Of a stretch of 58,290 bases of DNA, positions 25,621-35,713 are shown piece after piece. Under the pieces are notes generated by a model, which saw only the letters and a list, made by a program, of their open reading frames with translations, was not told the DNA's origin and made no database searches. This DNA is from Bacteroidota bacterium (GTDB lineage Bacteria; Bacteroidota; Ignavibacteria; Ignavibacteriales; Ignavibacteriaceae). A program made the translations under genes and the position numbers. The stretch spans positions 1 to 58,290 of the forward strand of contig JADFPP010000011.1 of assembly GCA_022562275.1 (NCBI GenBank). Direction: 5' to 3'. The first letter of the stretch is position 1; every line of letters starts with the position of its first letter.

Positions 25621-28293
25621 ATGAGTAACGATATTAAGCACGAACTCGAAATTGAAGAATTAGAAACAAGTGAATGGCTGCATTCTCTCGATTATGTTTT
25701 GGAGCATAGTGGACCCGAAAGAGTTGTTGAACTGCTACAACAATTGCAGATACGCGCACATAAAGCCGGAGTGCAAATTCCGTTCACAGCAAACACTCCT
25801 TACATAAATACAATACCAAGAGAAAAACAGCCGCCTTTCCCCGGCAATAGAGAAATTGAGAGAAGAACTAAAAGCATCATCCGTTGGAATGCAATGGCAA
25901 TGGTTGTAAAAGCCAATAAAGTGGAAAGCGGAATCGGCGGTCACATATCAACATATGCAAGTGCGGCTACTCTTTATGAGGTTGGTTTTAATCATTTCTT
26001 CAGAGGTAAAAGAGGCGGATATGAAGGAGATCAGATTTATTTTCAGGGACATGCTTCGCCCGGAATTTATGCACGAGCTTTTCTTGAAGGAAGAATAACA
26101 AAAGAGCAGCTTGAAAACTTTCGCAGAGAATTACAGCCAACCACGGGTCTTTCATCATATCCACACCCCTGGCTTATGCCTGATTTCTGGGAATTCCCCA
26201 CAGTATCAATGGGACTCGGACCCATAATGGCAATCTACCAGGCAAGGTTTAACAGATATTTGGAAGACAGGGATTTGAAGGAGCCCGGCGGAAAAGTTTG
26301 GGCTTTCCTTGGTGATGGTGAAACTGATGAACCCGAAGCACTTGGAGCAATTACACTGGCATCAAGAGAAGAATTGGATAACCTTATTTTTGTAATAAAC
26401 TGTAACCTTCAAAGATTGGACGGACCTGTTAGAGGAAATGGAAAGATAATTCAGGAACTTGAAGCGATTTTCCGTGGTGCCGGATGGAATGTAATTAAAG
26501 TTGTTTGGGGCGATAGCTGGGATCCTTTGCTTGCTGAGGATAAAGACGGCAAACTTGTTAAGCGAATGGGCGAAGTAGTTGACGGGCAGTATCAAAAATA
26601 TACTGTTGAAGGAGGTGCATATATCCGCGAGCATTTTTTCGGAGTTGACGAAGATCTTCTTAAGATGGTTGAAAATATGACCGATGAGCAATTGAGTAAA
26701 ATGCGCCGCGGCGGGCACGATCCTGAAAAAGTTTATGCTGCTTACAATGCTGCAGTTAACCATAAGGGATCACCGACGGTTATACTTGCCAAGACAATTA
26801 AAGGTTATGGTTTGGGCGAAAGCGGTGAGGGAAAAAATATAACTCATCAGCAGAAGAAATTAAATGAAGAGGAGATGAAAGAATTCCGAAGCAGGTTTGG
26901 CATTCCAATTTCGGATGAGCAGATCGCAAAGATGCCTTTCTTCAAACCTGATGAGAATGATGCCGAGATGAAATATCTTAAAGAAAGAAGGGAAGCATTA
27001 GGTGGATTTGTTCCATCACGAAAAACAGATATTCGTCCTATCAAAACTCCCCCGGAATCTATATTTGAGGAATTTTATAAAGGAACTGATGGCAGGGAAG
27101 TTTCATCAACAATGGTGTTTGTAAGAATCCTTACCAAGCTGTTAAAAGATAAAGAAATCGGCAAGTATATTGTTCCTATTGTTCCCGATGAAGCAAGAAC
27201 ATTTGGAATGGAATCACTTTTCCGGCAAATAGGAATTTACGCACACACCGGGCAGCTTTACGAACCAGTCGATGCAGATAGTCTTCTCTATTATAAAGAA
27301 GCAAAGAACGGGCAGATACTTGAAGAAGGTATTACAGAAGCAGGCTCTATGTCTTCCTTTATAGCTGCTGGCACTGCTTATCTAACTCACGGAATTAATA
27401 TGATACCTTTCTTTATTTATTATTCGATGTTTGGATTGCAGCGTGTAGGCGACCTTGTTTGGGCTGCGGCAGATATGGGTGCAAAGGGCTTTATGCTTGG
27501 TGGTACTGCCGGAAGAACTACACTTAACGGTGAAGGTTTACAGCACCAGGATGGTAACAGCCATATACTTGCTTATCCTGTTCCAAATCTTTGTGCTTAC
27601 GATCCTGCATTTGCATTTGAACTTGCGGTAATTATACGTGATGGAATTAAGAGGATGTTCGAAGATCAGGAAAAAGTATTTTACTACATAACGCTAATGA
27701 ACGAAAATTATCCAATGCCGCCAATGCCTAAAGGTGTCAAGGATGGTATTCTTAAAGGTATATATAAATTTAAAGCTTCATCAAAAAAGAATTCCAAACT
27801 AAAAGCAAATCTTTTTGGAAGCGGCACAATAATAAATGAAGTGATAAAGGCACAGGAGATACTAGAGCATGATTATCGTGTTGCCGCCGATGTTTGGAGC
27901 GTTACGAGTTATAAGGAAGTAAGACGAGATGCTTTGGATATTGAGAGATGGAATATGCTTAACCCAACAAAAAAACGAAAAATATCTTATATAGCTGAAT
28001 TGTTTAACGATAACGATGGAGTGTTTGTTGCAACAACTGATTATTTAAAAGTACTACCGGACTCAATAGCAAAATGGCTTCCTAAACCGCTTGCATCTTT
28101 GGGGACTGATGGTTTCGGAAGGAGTGCTTCAAGAGGTGCATTACGCAACTTCTTTGAAGTTGATGCTAAACATATTGTCTTTGCTGCTTTAGGTGAATTA
28201 GCTAAAGAGGGAAAAATAAAAAACACCGTGTTGGACAAAGCAGAAAAAGAACTAGGAATCAAGCCCGATAAAGTTAATCCTCTTTATTCATAG
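25621..28293 (+). CDS. aceE: pyruvate dehydrogenase E1 component, homodimeric type
   Basis: Thiamine-diphosphate enzyme that decarboxylates pyruvate and reductively acetylates the lipoyl group of E2. Its 890 residues match the single-chain E1p of Proteobacteria (E. coli AceE is 887), not the alpha/beta form common in Bacteroidota. The ThDP motif is GDGETDEPE with the downstream CNLQRLDGPVRGN. Other landmarks are QGHASPGIYARAFLEG, the transketolase-like pyrimidine domain with EGITEAGSM, and GTAGRTTLNGEGLQHQDG. It starts the operon aceE-aceF-(four-helix gene)-lpdA. Confidence 0.96.
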   Translation: MSNDIKHELEIEELETSEWLHSLDYVLEHSGPERVVELLQQLQIRAHKAGVQIPFTANTPYINTIPREKQPPFPGNREIERRTKSIIRWNAMAMVVKANKVESGIGGHISTYASAATLYEVGFNHFFRGKRGGYEGDQIYFQGHASPGIYARAFLEGRITKEQLENFRRELQPTTGLSSYPHPWLMPDFWEFPTVSMGLGPIMAIYQARFNRYLEDRDLKEPGGKVWAFLGDGETDEPEALGAITLASREELDNLIFVINCNLQRLDGPVRGNGKIIQELEAIFRGAGWNVIKVVWGDSWDPLLAEDKDGKLVKRMGEVVDGQYQKYTVEGGAYIREHFFGVDEDLLKMVENMTDEQLSKMRRGGHDPEKVYAAYNAAVNHKGSPTVILAKTIKGYGLGESGEGKNITHQQKKLNEEEMKEFRSRFGIPISDEQIAKMPFFKPDENDAEMKYLKERREALGGFVPSRKTDIRPIKTPPESIFEEFYKGTDGREVSSTMVFVRILTKLLKDKEIGKYIVPIVPDEARTFGMESLFRQIGIYAHTGQLYEPVDADSLLYYKEAKNGQILEEGITEAGSMSSFIAAGTAYLTHGINMIPFFIYYSMFGLQRVGDLVWAAADMGAKGFMLGGTAGRTTLNGEGLQHQDGNSHILAYPVPNLCAYDPAFAFELAVIIRDGIKRMFEDQEKVFYYITLMNENYPMPPMPKGVKDGILKGIYKFKASSKKNSKLKANLFGSGTIINEVIKAQEILEHDYRVAADVWSVTSYKEVRRDALDIERWNMLNPTKKRKISYIAELFNDNDGVFVATTDYLKVLPDSIAKWLPKPLASLGTDGFGRSASRGALRNFFEVDAKHIVFAALGELAKEGKIKNTVLDKAEKELGIKPDKVNPLYS

Positions 28294-28329
28294 ATATAAT
28301 GATAAGAAAGAAAATTAATTAGGAAAATA

Positions 28330-30000
28330 ATGGCGAAAGAATTTAAACTGCCCGAATTAGGTGAAAATATAGAATCGGCTGATGTGATTGGAGTATTGGT
28401 AAAGGTGGGGGATAAATTAGAGAAGGATCAATCTATTATTGAGATAGAGACAGATAAAGCAACCGTCGAAGTTCCTTCTACATTAGAAGGTACAGTTTCA
28501 GAAGTGATGGTTAGGGTGGGTGACAATGTTCAGGTTGGACAAACATTAATTAAAGTGGATGAGGCAGGAAAAATATCCGACAAAACTCCCGATAAAAAAA
28601 CAGTAGTAGACGAAAAAAAGAATAATTTAAAAATGGATCCACAGGTTGAAGAAATAGAAGAGAAAAAAAGTTCCTCGAAAAAATCTTCCGGCAAAAAAGA
28701 AATTGTTGAGTTAAAGGTTCCTGATCTTGGCGAAAATATTGACTCTGCAGATGTTATCGGGGTACTTGTAAAGCCAGGTGATATGCTTAAAATTGATCAG
28801 GGTACAATTGAGATAGAAACGGATAAAGCCACAGTTGAAGTTCCATCTACAATTGAAGGAAAAGTAATTGATGTAATGATGAAAGAGGGTGATAAGGCAA
28901 AGGTTGATGATGTTATCCTGATAGTTGAAATACGTATGGAAACACCCGTTAAAAAAGTTTGGAAAGAATCCGGTTTAGAAGTAAAAACTTTGCGTAAAAC
29001 CGAAGTTGAAAAACCGGAATCCGCCGAAAGTTATAAAGGTAAAGTAAGTGTACTAAAGCCCGGTGAGATTGATAAACAACCGCCTATTAGAAAAGGTTCT
29101 GCACCGGCGGCACCATCTGTTAGAAGAATTGCGCGCGAAATTGGTATTGATATAAATGAAGTTAAAGGCACCGGCCCGGGGGGAAGAATTTCAATGGATG
29201 ATGTAAAAGCACATTCAAAGAAACTGCACTTAGAAAGAAAAACCGGCGCCGGGTTTGGAATTAAGCAGGAATCCTTACCTGATTTTACAGTATACGGTGG
29301 GGTAGAAAAAGTTGAGATGACAAAAATTAGAAAGGTGACTGCTGATCATTTAAGTTATGCATGGGCAACAATTCCGCACGTCACACAATTCGATAAAGCA
29401 GATATTACTCAACTAGAAAAAGCGAGAAAAGAATATAACTCAAAATTGGAACAAGGAAAAAGTAAACTTACGGTTACTGCTATTTTGTTGAAGATAATGG
29501 CATCTGCCCTAAAGGAGTTTCCACAGTTTAACGGCAGTATTAATATGGAAACAAAGGAGATTATTTACAAAAAGTATTTTAATGTGGGAATAGCTGTTGA
29601 TACTGAGCGAGGATTGATCGTCCCTGTAATTAAAGATGTGGATAAAAAAAACATTAATAATCTTTCAAAAGAAATGGGGGAACTCGCTCAGAAAGCTCGT
29701 GATAAAAAAATCTCGCTTAAAGAATTACAGGGTGGCTGTATTACAATTACTAATCTTGGTGGAATTGGCGGAACATCATTCACGCCTGTCATAAACTCAC
29801 CAGAGGTTGCAATATTGGGTGTGTCGCGCGGAAGTTATGAACCGATCTATAATGGTAACGGAGTTTTTGAACCAAGATTGATGCTGCCGTTATCACTATC
29901 GTATGATCATAGAATTATTGATGGTGCCGATGCAGTTAGATTTTTAAGATGGGTTGTCGAAGCACTGGAAAAGCCGTTAAAGTTATTAATTGATGGTTGA
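28330..30000 (+). CDS. aceF: dihydrolipoyllysine acetyltransferase, pyruvate dehydrogenase E2
   Basis: Core of the pyruvate dehydrogenase complex; transfers the acetyl group to CoA. Of the 556 residues, two lipoyl domains come first (about 3-76 and 126-200), each with the lipoyl-lysine motif ETDKATVEVPS (Lys43 and Lys166). Alanine/proline/lysine-rich linkers follow, then an E3-binding domain near 262-295 (RRIAREIGIDINEVKGTG), and the catalytic domain (about 325-556) ending with the active site SYDHRIIDGADAVRF. It begins 36 nt after aceE. Confidence 0.96.
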   Translation: MAKEFKLPELGENIESADVIGVLVKVGDKLEKDQSIIEIETDKATVEVPSTLEGTVSEVMVRVGDNVQVGQTLIKVDEAGKISDKTPDKKTVVDEKKNNLKMDPQVEEIEEKKSSSKKSSGKKEIVELKVPDLGENIDSADVIGVLVKPGDMLKIDQGTIEIETDKATVEVPSTIEGKVIDVMMKEGDKAKVDDVILIVEIRMETPVKKVWKESGLEVKTLRKTEVEKPESAESYKGKVSVLKPGEIDKQPPIRKGSAPAAPSVRRIAREIGIDINEVKGTGPGGRISMDDVKAHSKKLHLERKTGAGFGIKQESLPDFTVYGGVEKVEMTKIRKVTADHLSYAWATIPHVTQFDKADITQLEKARKEYNSKLEQGKSKLTVTAILLKIMASALKEFPQFNGSINMETKEIIYKKYFNVGIAVDTERGLIVPVIKDVDKKNINNLSKEMGELAQKARDKKISLKELQGGCITITNLGGIGGTSFTPVINSPEVAILGVSRGSYEPIYNGNGVFEPRLMLPLSLSYDHRIIDGADAVRFLRWVVEALEKPLKLLIDG

Positions 30001-30035
30001 ATAATAATCTTACTCAATTAAGCAAAGGTAAATTT

Positions 30036-30437
30036 TTGAATAAAGTACTATTTGATCATGAAAAATTGAATGTTTATCAAAATGCATTGGATTTTGCAGG
30101 ATGGGTTGATAAGAAAATTCTTCCTGGTAAAAAGAAGTTGGGTGTTTATGGTCAAATCGATAGAGCGTCTACATCAATTCCGCTTAATATTGCAGAGGGA
30201 AATGGAAAATATTCATCAAAAGACAGATGCAGGTATTTTGATATAGCCATGGGCTCTGCATTAGAATGCGCGAGTTGTCTTGATGTTTTACATCGAAAGA
30301 ATTTACTTGAATCAATCATAAAGGACGAAGGAAAGGAAAAATTAAGAGTAATTGTTTCCATGTTAATTGGTCTGATTAAAAGTAATTCGAATCGAACTTA
30401 TGAAGAAGTGGTAAATTATAGTAGTAAACAAAAATAA
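30036..30437 (+). CDS. four-helix-bundle (S23-like) protein inside the pdh operon
   Basis: A predicted 133-residue helical protein of the bacterial four-helix-bundle family first known from 23S rRNA intervening sequences. Family landmarks are KLNVYQNALDFAGWV near the start, YGQIDRASTSIPLNIAEGNG in the middle, and SALECASCLDVL. I prefer the TTG at 30036, which has AAAGG 8 nt upstream. A more distal TTG at 29997 overlaps the aceF stop and would add 13 residues. It is placed between aceF and lpdA, where it has no known role, and is probably an inserted mobile gene. Family function is unknown. Confidence 0.8.
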   Translation: MNKVLFDHEKLNVYQNALDFAGWVDKKILPGKKKLGVYGQIDRASTSIPLNIAEGNGKYSSKDRCRYFDIAMGSALECASCLDVLHRKNLLESIIKDEGKEKLRVIVSMLIGLIKSNSNRTYEEVVNYSSKQK

Positions 30438-30545
30438 TTGCAGATCATTAATTCTTAATCATATTAATAATCGTCTTATTTCTTAAAAGATTAAGATTAA
30501 GTGTAGGATTAAGAAATAAAATAAAATTCAGACAGGAGAACTATA

Positions 30546-31964
30546 TTGAGTACAAACTTAATAGTAATTGGTGGAGGACCCGGCGGATACGCTGCTGCAT
30601 TCCTTGCCGCGGATCTTGGAATGAACGTTACACTTGTTGATCTTGAAAAAAATCCCGGTGGTGTTTGTCTTTACAGAGGATGTATTCCATCCAAAGCTTT
30701 ACTGCATGTTGCAAAATTAATTAGCGAAGCTGAAGAAGCTAAAAACTTAGGTGTGGAATTTTCCAAACCGAAAATTGATCTTGATAAACTAAGAAAATGG
30801 AAAAACGGTGTTGTTGATAAACTTACCGGCGGATTGGGGATTTTATCAAAGCAAAGAAAAATAAACTTCGTTCGGGGTAAAGCAGGTTTTATAAATTCAT
30901 CGACTGTTAAAATCGAAAAAATTGAAGGCGGAGCAGAAGAACTAAAATTTGATAAAGCAATTATTGCGACTGGTTCGCGCATTGCAACATTACCATTTTT
31001 AGATATTAAAAGTAAAAGATTCCTCAACTCAACAACGGCACTCAATCTTCCTGTAATTCCAAAGAGTCTGCTTGTAATTGGCGCCGGTTACATTGGTCTG
31101 GAACTTGGTTCGGTTTATAATGCGCTCGGAAGTAAAGTATCTGTTGTAGAAATGCTGGATGGATTACTGCCCGGCGCTGATAGAGATTTGGTCTCCCATC
31201 TGTCAAAACGAATTAAAAGTAATTTTGAAGAAGTGATTCTTAAATCAAAAGTGGTTGAGATGAAGGAAGTTAAGAATGGTATAAAAGTAACAATAGAAAA
31301 TAAAGATGGAAATATAAATGATAAGGTTTATGATTATGTGCTAATGTCCATTGGAAGAAAACCTGATACTTCTGACCTTGGATTAGAAAATACAAAAGTA
31401 AATGTTAGCGAAAGAGGCTGGATAAAAGTTAATGAACAATTAAGGACTGATGATCCGAACATTTATGCAATTGGTGATATAGTTGGTGAACCTATGCTGG
31501 CTCATAAGGCATCACACGAAGGCAGAGTTGCGGTTGAAGTAATAGCAGGTGAAAAGGTTGCATTCGAACCAAAAGCAATTCCCGCAGTGGTATTCACCGA
31601 TCCTGAAATTGCCTGGGCAGGGCTAACCGAGAATCAAGCGAAAGAAAAAAACATTAAAGTGAATATTTCCAAATTTCCATGGGCAGCTTCGGGAAGAGCC
31701 ACAACTTTGGATAGATTTGATGGGGTGACAAAAATTATATCGGAGCCGAACACAGATATAATATTGGGGGTTGGCATTTGCGGACCTGGTGCCGGAGAAT
31801 TGATTGCCGAAGGAGTTTTAGCTATTGAGATGGCTGCTAATCTTACTGATCTTAAATTAACTATACATCCCCATCCAACTTTATCTGAAACTGTTATGGA
31901 AGCTGCGGAAGTATTTTTTGGGCAGAGCACACATATTTACAGACCCAAAAGAAATAAATCATAA
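30546..31964 (+). CDS. lpdA: dihydrolipoyl dehydrogenase (E3)
   Basis: FAD-dependent disulfide reductase that re-oxidises the lipoyl groups of E2 with NAD+. It is 472 residues long. FAD-binding GGGPGGYAAA near the N-terminus, the redox-active CLYRGC motif (CxxxxC) before IPSKALL, the NAD-binding GAGYIGLELGSVYNALG, and the C-terminal His-Glu pair in HPHPTLSETVMEA are all present. The start is TTG with AGGAGA 7 nt upstream. It is separated from aceF by the four-helix gene but is clearly part of the operon. Confidence 0.96.
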   Translation: MSTNLIVIGGGPGGYAAAFLAADLGMNVTLVDLEKNPGGVCLYRGCIPSKALLHVAKLISEAEEAKNLGVEFSKPKIDLDKLRKWKNGVVDKLTGGLGILSKQRKINFVRGKAGFINSSTVKIEKIEGGAEELKFDKAIIATGSRIATLPFLDIKSKRFLNSTTALNLPVIPKSLLVIGAGYIGLELGSVYNALGSKVSVVEMLDGLLPGADRDLVSHLSKRIKSNFEEVILKSKVVEMKEVKNGIKVTIENKDGNINDKVYDYVLMSIGRKPDTSDLGLENTKVNVSERGWIKVNEQLRTDDPNIYAIGDIVGEPMLAHKASHEGRVAVEVIAGEKVAFEPKAIPAVVFTDPEIAWAGLTENQAKEKNIKVNISKFPWAASGRATTLDRFDGVTKIISEPNTDIILGVGICGPGAGELIAEGVLAIEMAANLTDLKLTIHPHPTLSETVMEAAEVFFGQSTHIYRPKRNKS

Positions 31965-32120
31965 TTTAATATCTTCTGCTGTTACATTATTATCTCCCTG
32001 CGGGGTTTATATTTTTCGTAAACTCTTATTTTGTTTGATAAAACTTTTGCTTTTCAATAGTTTGCATGTCAATTTTGTAGATATTTTATATTGTTAATGA
32101 AATAATATGAGAAAAAGTTT

Positions 32121-32534
32121 ATGACCAAACCGCAGATATGGATAGCATCTTTTTTAGCACTCTTTATTTTACTATTTATTCTTCAAAGAGTTACTAAAGA
32201 GGAAGAAAAGTTTATGCCCATACCAACAGAAAACCTGACAAACCAACCTTCCAAAGAAAATTTTTCAGCACAAGATTTAATTGCAAATTTTGGTTGTACC
32301 AATTGTCACGGCATTGATCTTGAAGGGACCAAACTGGGCCCTGAACTTAAAGATATTAGTAAAAATTTTGGCAGAGGAGAGTTGATAACATACCTGCGTA
32401 ATCCCGGTTCATTCATGGGATCAGAACGTTTTCAAAAATACAGAGAACAATATCCTAGCGTGATAATGCCCAATTTTGGAAATAAAGATGTTAAGGATCT
32501 GGGAAAAATTGCAGATTACCTTCTTGCACGCTAA
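32121..32534 (+). CDS. membrane-anchored mono-haem cytochrome c
   Basis: A 137-residue protein with an uncleaved N-terminal anchor (about residues 6-22) and a class I cytochrome c domain outside the membrane. The haem motif is CTNCH (Cys59, Cys62, His63), and the probable sixth ligand is Met116 in VIMPNFG. Such small cytochromes are electron carriers or subunits of terminal oxidase modules, but no partner gene is adjacent. A hairpin terminator follows. Confidence 0.88.
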   Translation: MTKPQIWIASFLALFILLFILQRVTKEEEKFMPIPTENLTNQPSKENFSAQDLIANFGCTNCHGIDLEGTKLGPELKDISKNFGRGELITYLRNPGSFMGSERFQKYREQYPSVIMPNFGNKDVKDLGKIADYLLAR

Positions 32535-32551
32535 AACTAATTTATAAAAAT

Positions 32552-32576
32552 AAGCGTCCTGTAAAAGGGGCGTTTT
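32552..32576 (+). terminator. probable intrinsic terminator of the cytochrome c gene
   Basis: AAGCGTCC pairs with GGGCGTTT (8 bp, including G-T wobbles) around a short loop and is followed by a T-rich stretch. It lies 18 nt past the stop and is convergent with fbaB. Confidence 0.5.
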
Positions 32577-32606
32577 AATTTTAAAGAAATAATTTATTTC
32601 TATTTA

Positions 32607-33653
32607 TTATGCAATCGTTACATCTTTTGATAGATATACATCCTGGATTAGGTTGAGAAGTTTCACCCCTTCTTCCATCGGTCTTTGGAATGCTTTTCTG
32701 CCGGAAATTAATCCTGTACCACCGGCACGTTTATTAATAACTGCGGTCTTAACAGCATCAGCAAAATCATTATCACCCGAAGCGCCTCCGCTGTTTATTA
32801 ATCCTGCTCTTCCCATATAACAATTTATTACCTGGTAACGGGTCAGGTCGATTGGGTTATCGGATGAAAGTTCGGAATAAACTTTCTTGTGTGTCTTCCC
32901 GAATTTAATCGCTTCAAAACCCCCGTTATTTGTAGGCAGTTTTTGTTTAATAATATCTGCTTGAATTGTAACCCCAAGATGGTTTGCCTGACCGGTAAGA
33001 TCGGCAGCATTATGATAATCTTTATCAGTTTTAAATGCTGAATTCCTTAAATAACACCATAGAACAGTAGCCATTCCCTTTTCGTGTGCATATTGAAATG
33101 CTTCACTCACTTCAATTATCTGGCGTGAACTTTCTTCCGAACCGAAATAAATAGTGGCACCTACTGCTGCTGCGCCCATATCAAAGGCTTGTTCAACGCC
33201 GGCAAACATAATCTGATCATATTTATTCGGATAGGTTAACAACTCATTGTGATTTAATTTTAGAATGAACGGGATCTTATATGCATACTTTCTTGCAGTC
33301 ATACCAAGAACACCCAAAGTAGAAGCAACAGCGTTGCATCCTCCCTCAATTGCAAGCTTTATAATATTTTCCGGATCGAAGTAAATTGGATTTGGAGCAA
33401 ATGAAGCACCGGCTGTATGTTCAATTCCCTGGTCGACAGGAAGGATGGATACATATCCCGTACCTGCTAATCTTCCACTGGTTAGTATCCAGTTAAGATT
33501 TTTTAATACGTTTATGTTTCTATCAGATTTAGCATGTACTCTATCAATAAAATCAGGTCCGGGTAGAATTAATTGATCTTTAGGAAATATAGCTTTGTAA
33601 TTGAGAAGAGAATCGGCTTCATCCCCTAACAATTCTTTTATTTTGTCTATCAT
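32607..33653 (-). CDS. fbaB: class I fructose-bisphosphate aldolase (DhnA/FbaB type)
   Basis: Schiff-base aldolase cleaving fructose 1,6-bisphosphate in glycolysis. It is 348 residues from the ATG at 33653, chosen because GGGAG lies 6 nt upstream; a TTG 12 nt further upstream is less likely. Landmarks are [12 protein letters not shown], the active-site lysine region [23 protein letters not shown], and [19 protein letters not shown]. It belongs to the bacterial/archaeal DhnA family, not the eukaryotic class I fold. It is monocistronic. Confidence 0.93.
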   Translation of the reverse strand: MIDKIKELLGDEADSLLNYKAIFPKDQLILPGPDFIDRVHAKSDRNINVLKNLNWILTSGRLAGTGYVSILPVDQGIEHTAGASFAPNPIYFDPENIIKLAIEGGCNAVASTLGVLGMTARKYAYKIPFILKLNHNELLTYPNKYDQIMFAGVEQAFDMGAAAVGATIYFGSEESSRQIIEVSEAFQYAHEKGMATVLWCYLRNSAFKTDKDYHNAADLTGQANHLGVTIQADIIKQKLPTNNGGFEAIKFGKTHKKVYSELSSDNPIDLTRYQVINCYMGRAGLINSGGASGDNDFADAVKTAVINKRAGGTGLISGRKAFQRPMEEGVKLLNLIQDVYLSKDVTIA

Positions 33654-33729
33654 TTTAACTCCCAATATTAATTGATTTTATATTAAATATTATTTGATGC
33701 ATTAAAAATAAGCTTTACTAATTTCCTAT

Positions 33730-34722
33730 TCAATTTCCTTTTAATAACGTAAACTTTTTATTCATCTTTTCAATATGATTGAATATACTTGCAGCGTGGA
33801 CCATCGAATTTTCAATAAACCATTTACCCGTTAATTTACCACCGCATACTACACCGGCAACATATAATCCATCAATATTGGTTTCATGTGTATTTTCATT
33901 ATACTTAGGTACTAATCTTTCATCCCTGGAGATATCTATCCCGATTTTCTTCAGAAACTCATAGTCGGGATGATATCCGGTCATCGCAAATACAAAATCA
34001 TTTTTTAGGGTAACTGTGCCATCAGGTGTCTTGATATCAACTTCGTGGTCTCTTATTTCTGTCAGCTCGGAGTTAAAATATGCTTTAATGCTTCCTTCCT
34101 TTATTCTGTTTTCAATATCAGGTCTTACCCAATACTTAACCCCATCTCTCAATTTATTTTCTCTAATAACCATAGATACTTCAGAGCCCCTTCTGTATGT
34201 TTCCAATGCCACATCAACTGCCGAATTTGCTGCACCTATCACAATCAACTTTAGATATGCATAAGGATGAGCTTCATCAAAATAATGTTTTACTTTTTGT
34301 TTTTCTTCTCCGGGGATATTAAGCAGGTTAGGCTTATCGAAGAAACCGGTAGAAACGATTATATGTCTTGCTGTGTATTCTGACTTGCTGGTGGTCAAAT
34401 TAAAAATATCGCCGGATTTTTCAATATTACTTACTTCTTCATAAGTGTTAATGTTTAATGCCCACGTTTCCGCTGTACGCCGATAATATTCCAGGGATTC
34501 TCTTCGCGTAGGTTTATCACCATGGGAAACAAATGGCACTTCTCCGATTTCCAATCTTTCGGAAGTAGAAAAAAAGGTCATGTTCGTTGGGTAGTGAAAT
34601 AACGAATTAACTAAACAACCCTTTTCAATTATTAAAGAAGAGATGTTCCTCTTTTTTGCTTCAATAGCGCATGTTAGTCCAATAGGACCGGCGCCGATAA
34701 TAATCACATCAAAATTGTTCAT
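33730..34722 (-). CDS. YpdA-family flavoprotein (putative bacillithiol-type disulfide reductase)
   Basis: A 330-residue FAD/NAD(P)H-dependent reductase of the thioredoxin-reductase superfamily without the CxxC redox centre. Landmarks are the FAD motif IIIGAGPIGLTCAIEAKKR, the YpdA-type segment LFHYPTNMTFFSTSERLEIG, the second nucleotide motif VIGAANSAVDVALE, and MTGYHPDYEFLKKIGI. YpdA reduces bacillithiol disulfide in bacteria that make this thiol, and members also occur in the Bacteroidota group. I use the ATG at 34722; an upstream TTG (34728) is possible. Confidence 0.85.
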   Translation of the reverse strand: MNNFDVIIIGAGPIGLTCAIEAKKRNISSLIIEKGCLVNSLFHYPTNMTFFSTSERLEIGEVPFVSHGDKPTRRESLEYYRRTAETWALNINTYEEVSNIEKSGDIFNLTTSKSEYTARHIIVSTGFFDKPNLLNIPGEEKQKVKHYFDEAHPYAYLKLIVIGAANSAVDVALETYRRGSEVSMVIRENKLRDGVKYWVRPDIENRIKEGSIKAYFNSELTEIRDHEVDIKTPDGTVTLKNDFVFAMTGYHPDYEFLKKIGIDISRDERLVPKYNENTHETNIDGLYVAGVVCGGKLTGKWFIENSMVHAASIFNHIEKMNKKFTLLKGN

Positions 34723-34810
34723 TGGCAATTTTATTTAATCACAAAATTAATGAACGAAATTTAATGATTCTGTTCTTTTGTTAATAATAATGACACAGAT
34801 ATAATTTGCT

Positions 34811-34843
34811 CAAAAAAAAGAGCAGCGAAAAATTGCTGCTCTT
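34811..34843 (-). terminator. intrinsic terminator after the broken secreted-protein gene
   Basis: A perfect 9-bp stem, AAGAGCAGC/GCTGCTCTT (34818..34826 and 34835..34843). On the minus strand it is followed by eight T residues. It lies 25 nt past the stop of the leftward gene. Confidence 0.8.
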
Positions 34844-34867
34844 ATGATAAAAATATTTTCTCTTCAC

Positions 34868-35287
34868 TTAAGGTATAATTTCTATCAATGCACTGGCTAC
34901 TGTTCTGTCCCTGTCATCTAGTAAGAATACTCGAAAAATTCCCGGATCCTCAAATTCCATATCACTCTCATCATTTTTTGAGAAATAAACATATTTCATG
35001 TCCGTGTCAATTGTATAGTAAAATTTCTTATAATATTCAAACTCAGCCTTACGGTAATTGTATTTATCCAACTGAATGGCAAAATCATCAAGACCCATTG
35101 CATAATCAGCTTTAACCACTACAGTTAAGTATCCTGTTGTGAACCTGTCGCTTACTCCAACTTCACCGTTCCTGCCATATTTCTCGCAGAAAAACATGAC
35201 TGGTTAGTTCTGAGCAAACACTATAGAATGCATAGCACAAAATGAAAATAAGAGGGCAAACACTAAAAACAAATGAATTCTTTTCCT
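34868..35287 (-). pseudogene. small secreted protein gene with lost start codon and in-frame stop
   Basis: The frame open from 35197 (109 residues, MFFCEKYGRNGEVGVSDRF and following) continues upstream in the same frame through one stop (TAA at 35206..35204) into a perfect signal peptide. That peptide reads KRIHLFLVFALLFSF and ends SIVFAQN. The expected start codon, 8 nt after AGGAG, is AGG (35287..35285) instead of ATG. The gene thus seems to carry two point lesions. The mature part is a beta-rich protein with no family I recognise, so it is a degraded exported-protein gene. Sequencing error at two sites is the alternative. Confidence 0.65.
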
Positions 35288-35713
35288 TTATCTAACTCCT
35301 TTTATTGGTTGATTGAATTAGTAAATAGTATAAAAAATTATACCAAAAAAAAACATTAATGAAGTTCACTTTTTTACAATATACTTACTCTATAATAATC
35401 CTTTGTTATAATTACACTTTTTTAGTGGTTATGATTACCTTGCTAATTTGAACGGAACTGGTTAATACCCGTAGTCCAAGTTATTTTAACATACTATTTA
35501 TTATGAATTTTGATTGTTCTGAATTGCTAAATTCAGTTTTTAATTATAAAAAATCAAGTCCGGCAATAATTTTTTTATATTTGCTTTAGTTAACAATTCC
35601 AGTATACTTTAACTTTAACACCTAATTAAAAATATTCTCATTCCTTCTTAAAATGAATAAACTATTTTTAAAAACAAAATAATAAAAGCAGCAAAAAAAA
35701 GGACTGATAAACT
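35288..35713. other. gene-free spacer upstream of the HAD hydrolase
   Basis: AT-rich sequence without credible coding frames, RNA genes or inverted repeats. A TATATTTG box at 35576..35583 matches the Bacteroidota -7 element on the + strand, but no -33 TTG is found at the right spacing. It may drive the HAD gene from about 120 nt upstream. Confidence 0.4.
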
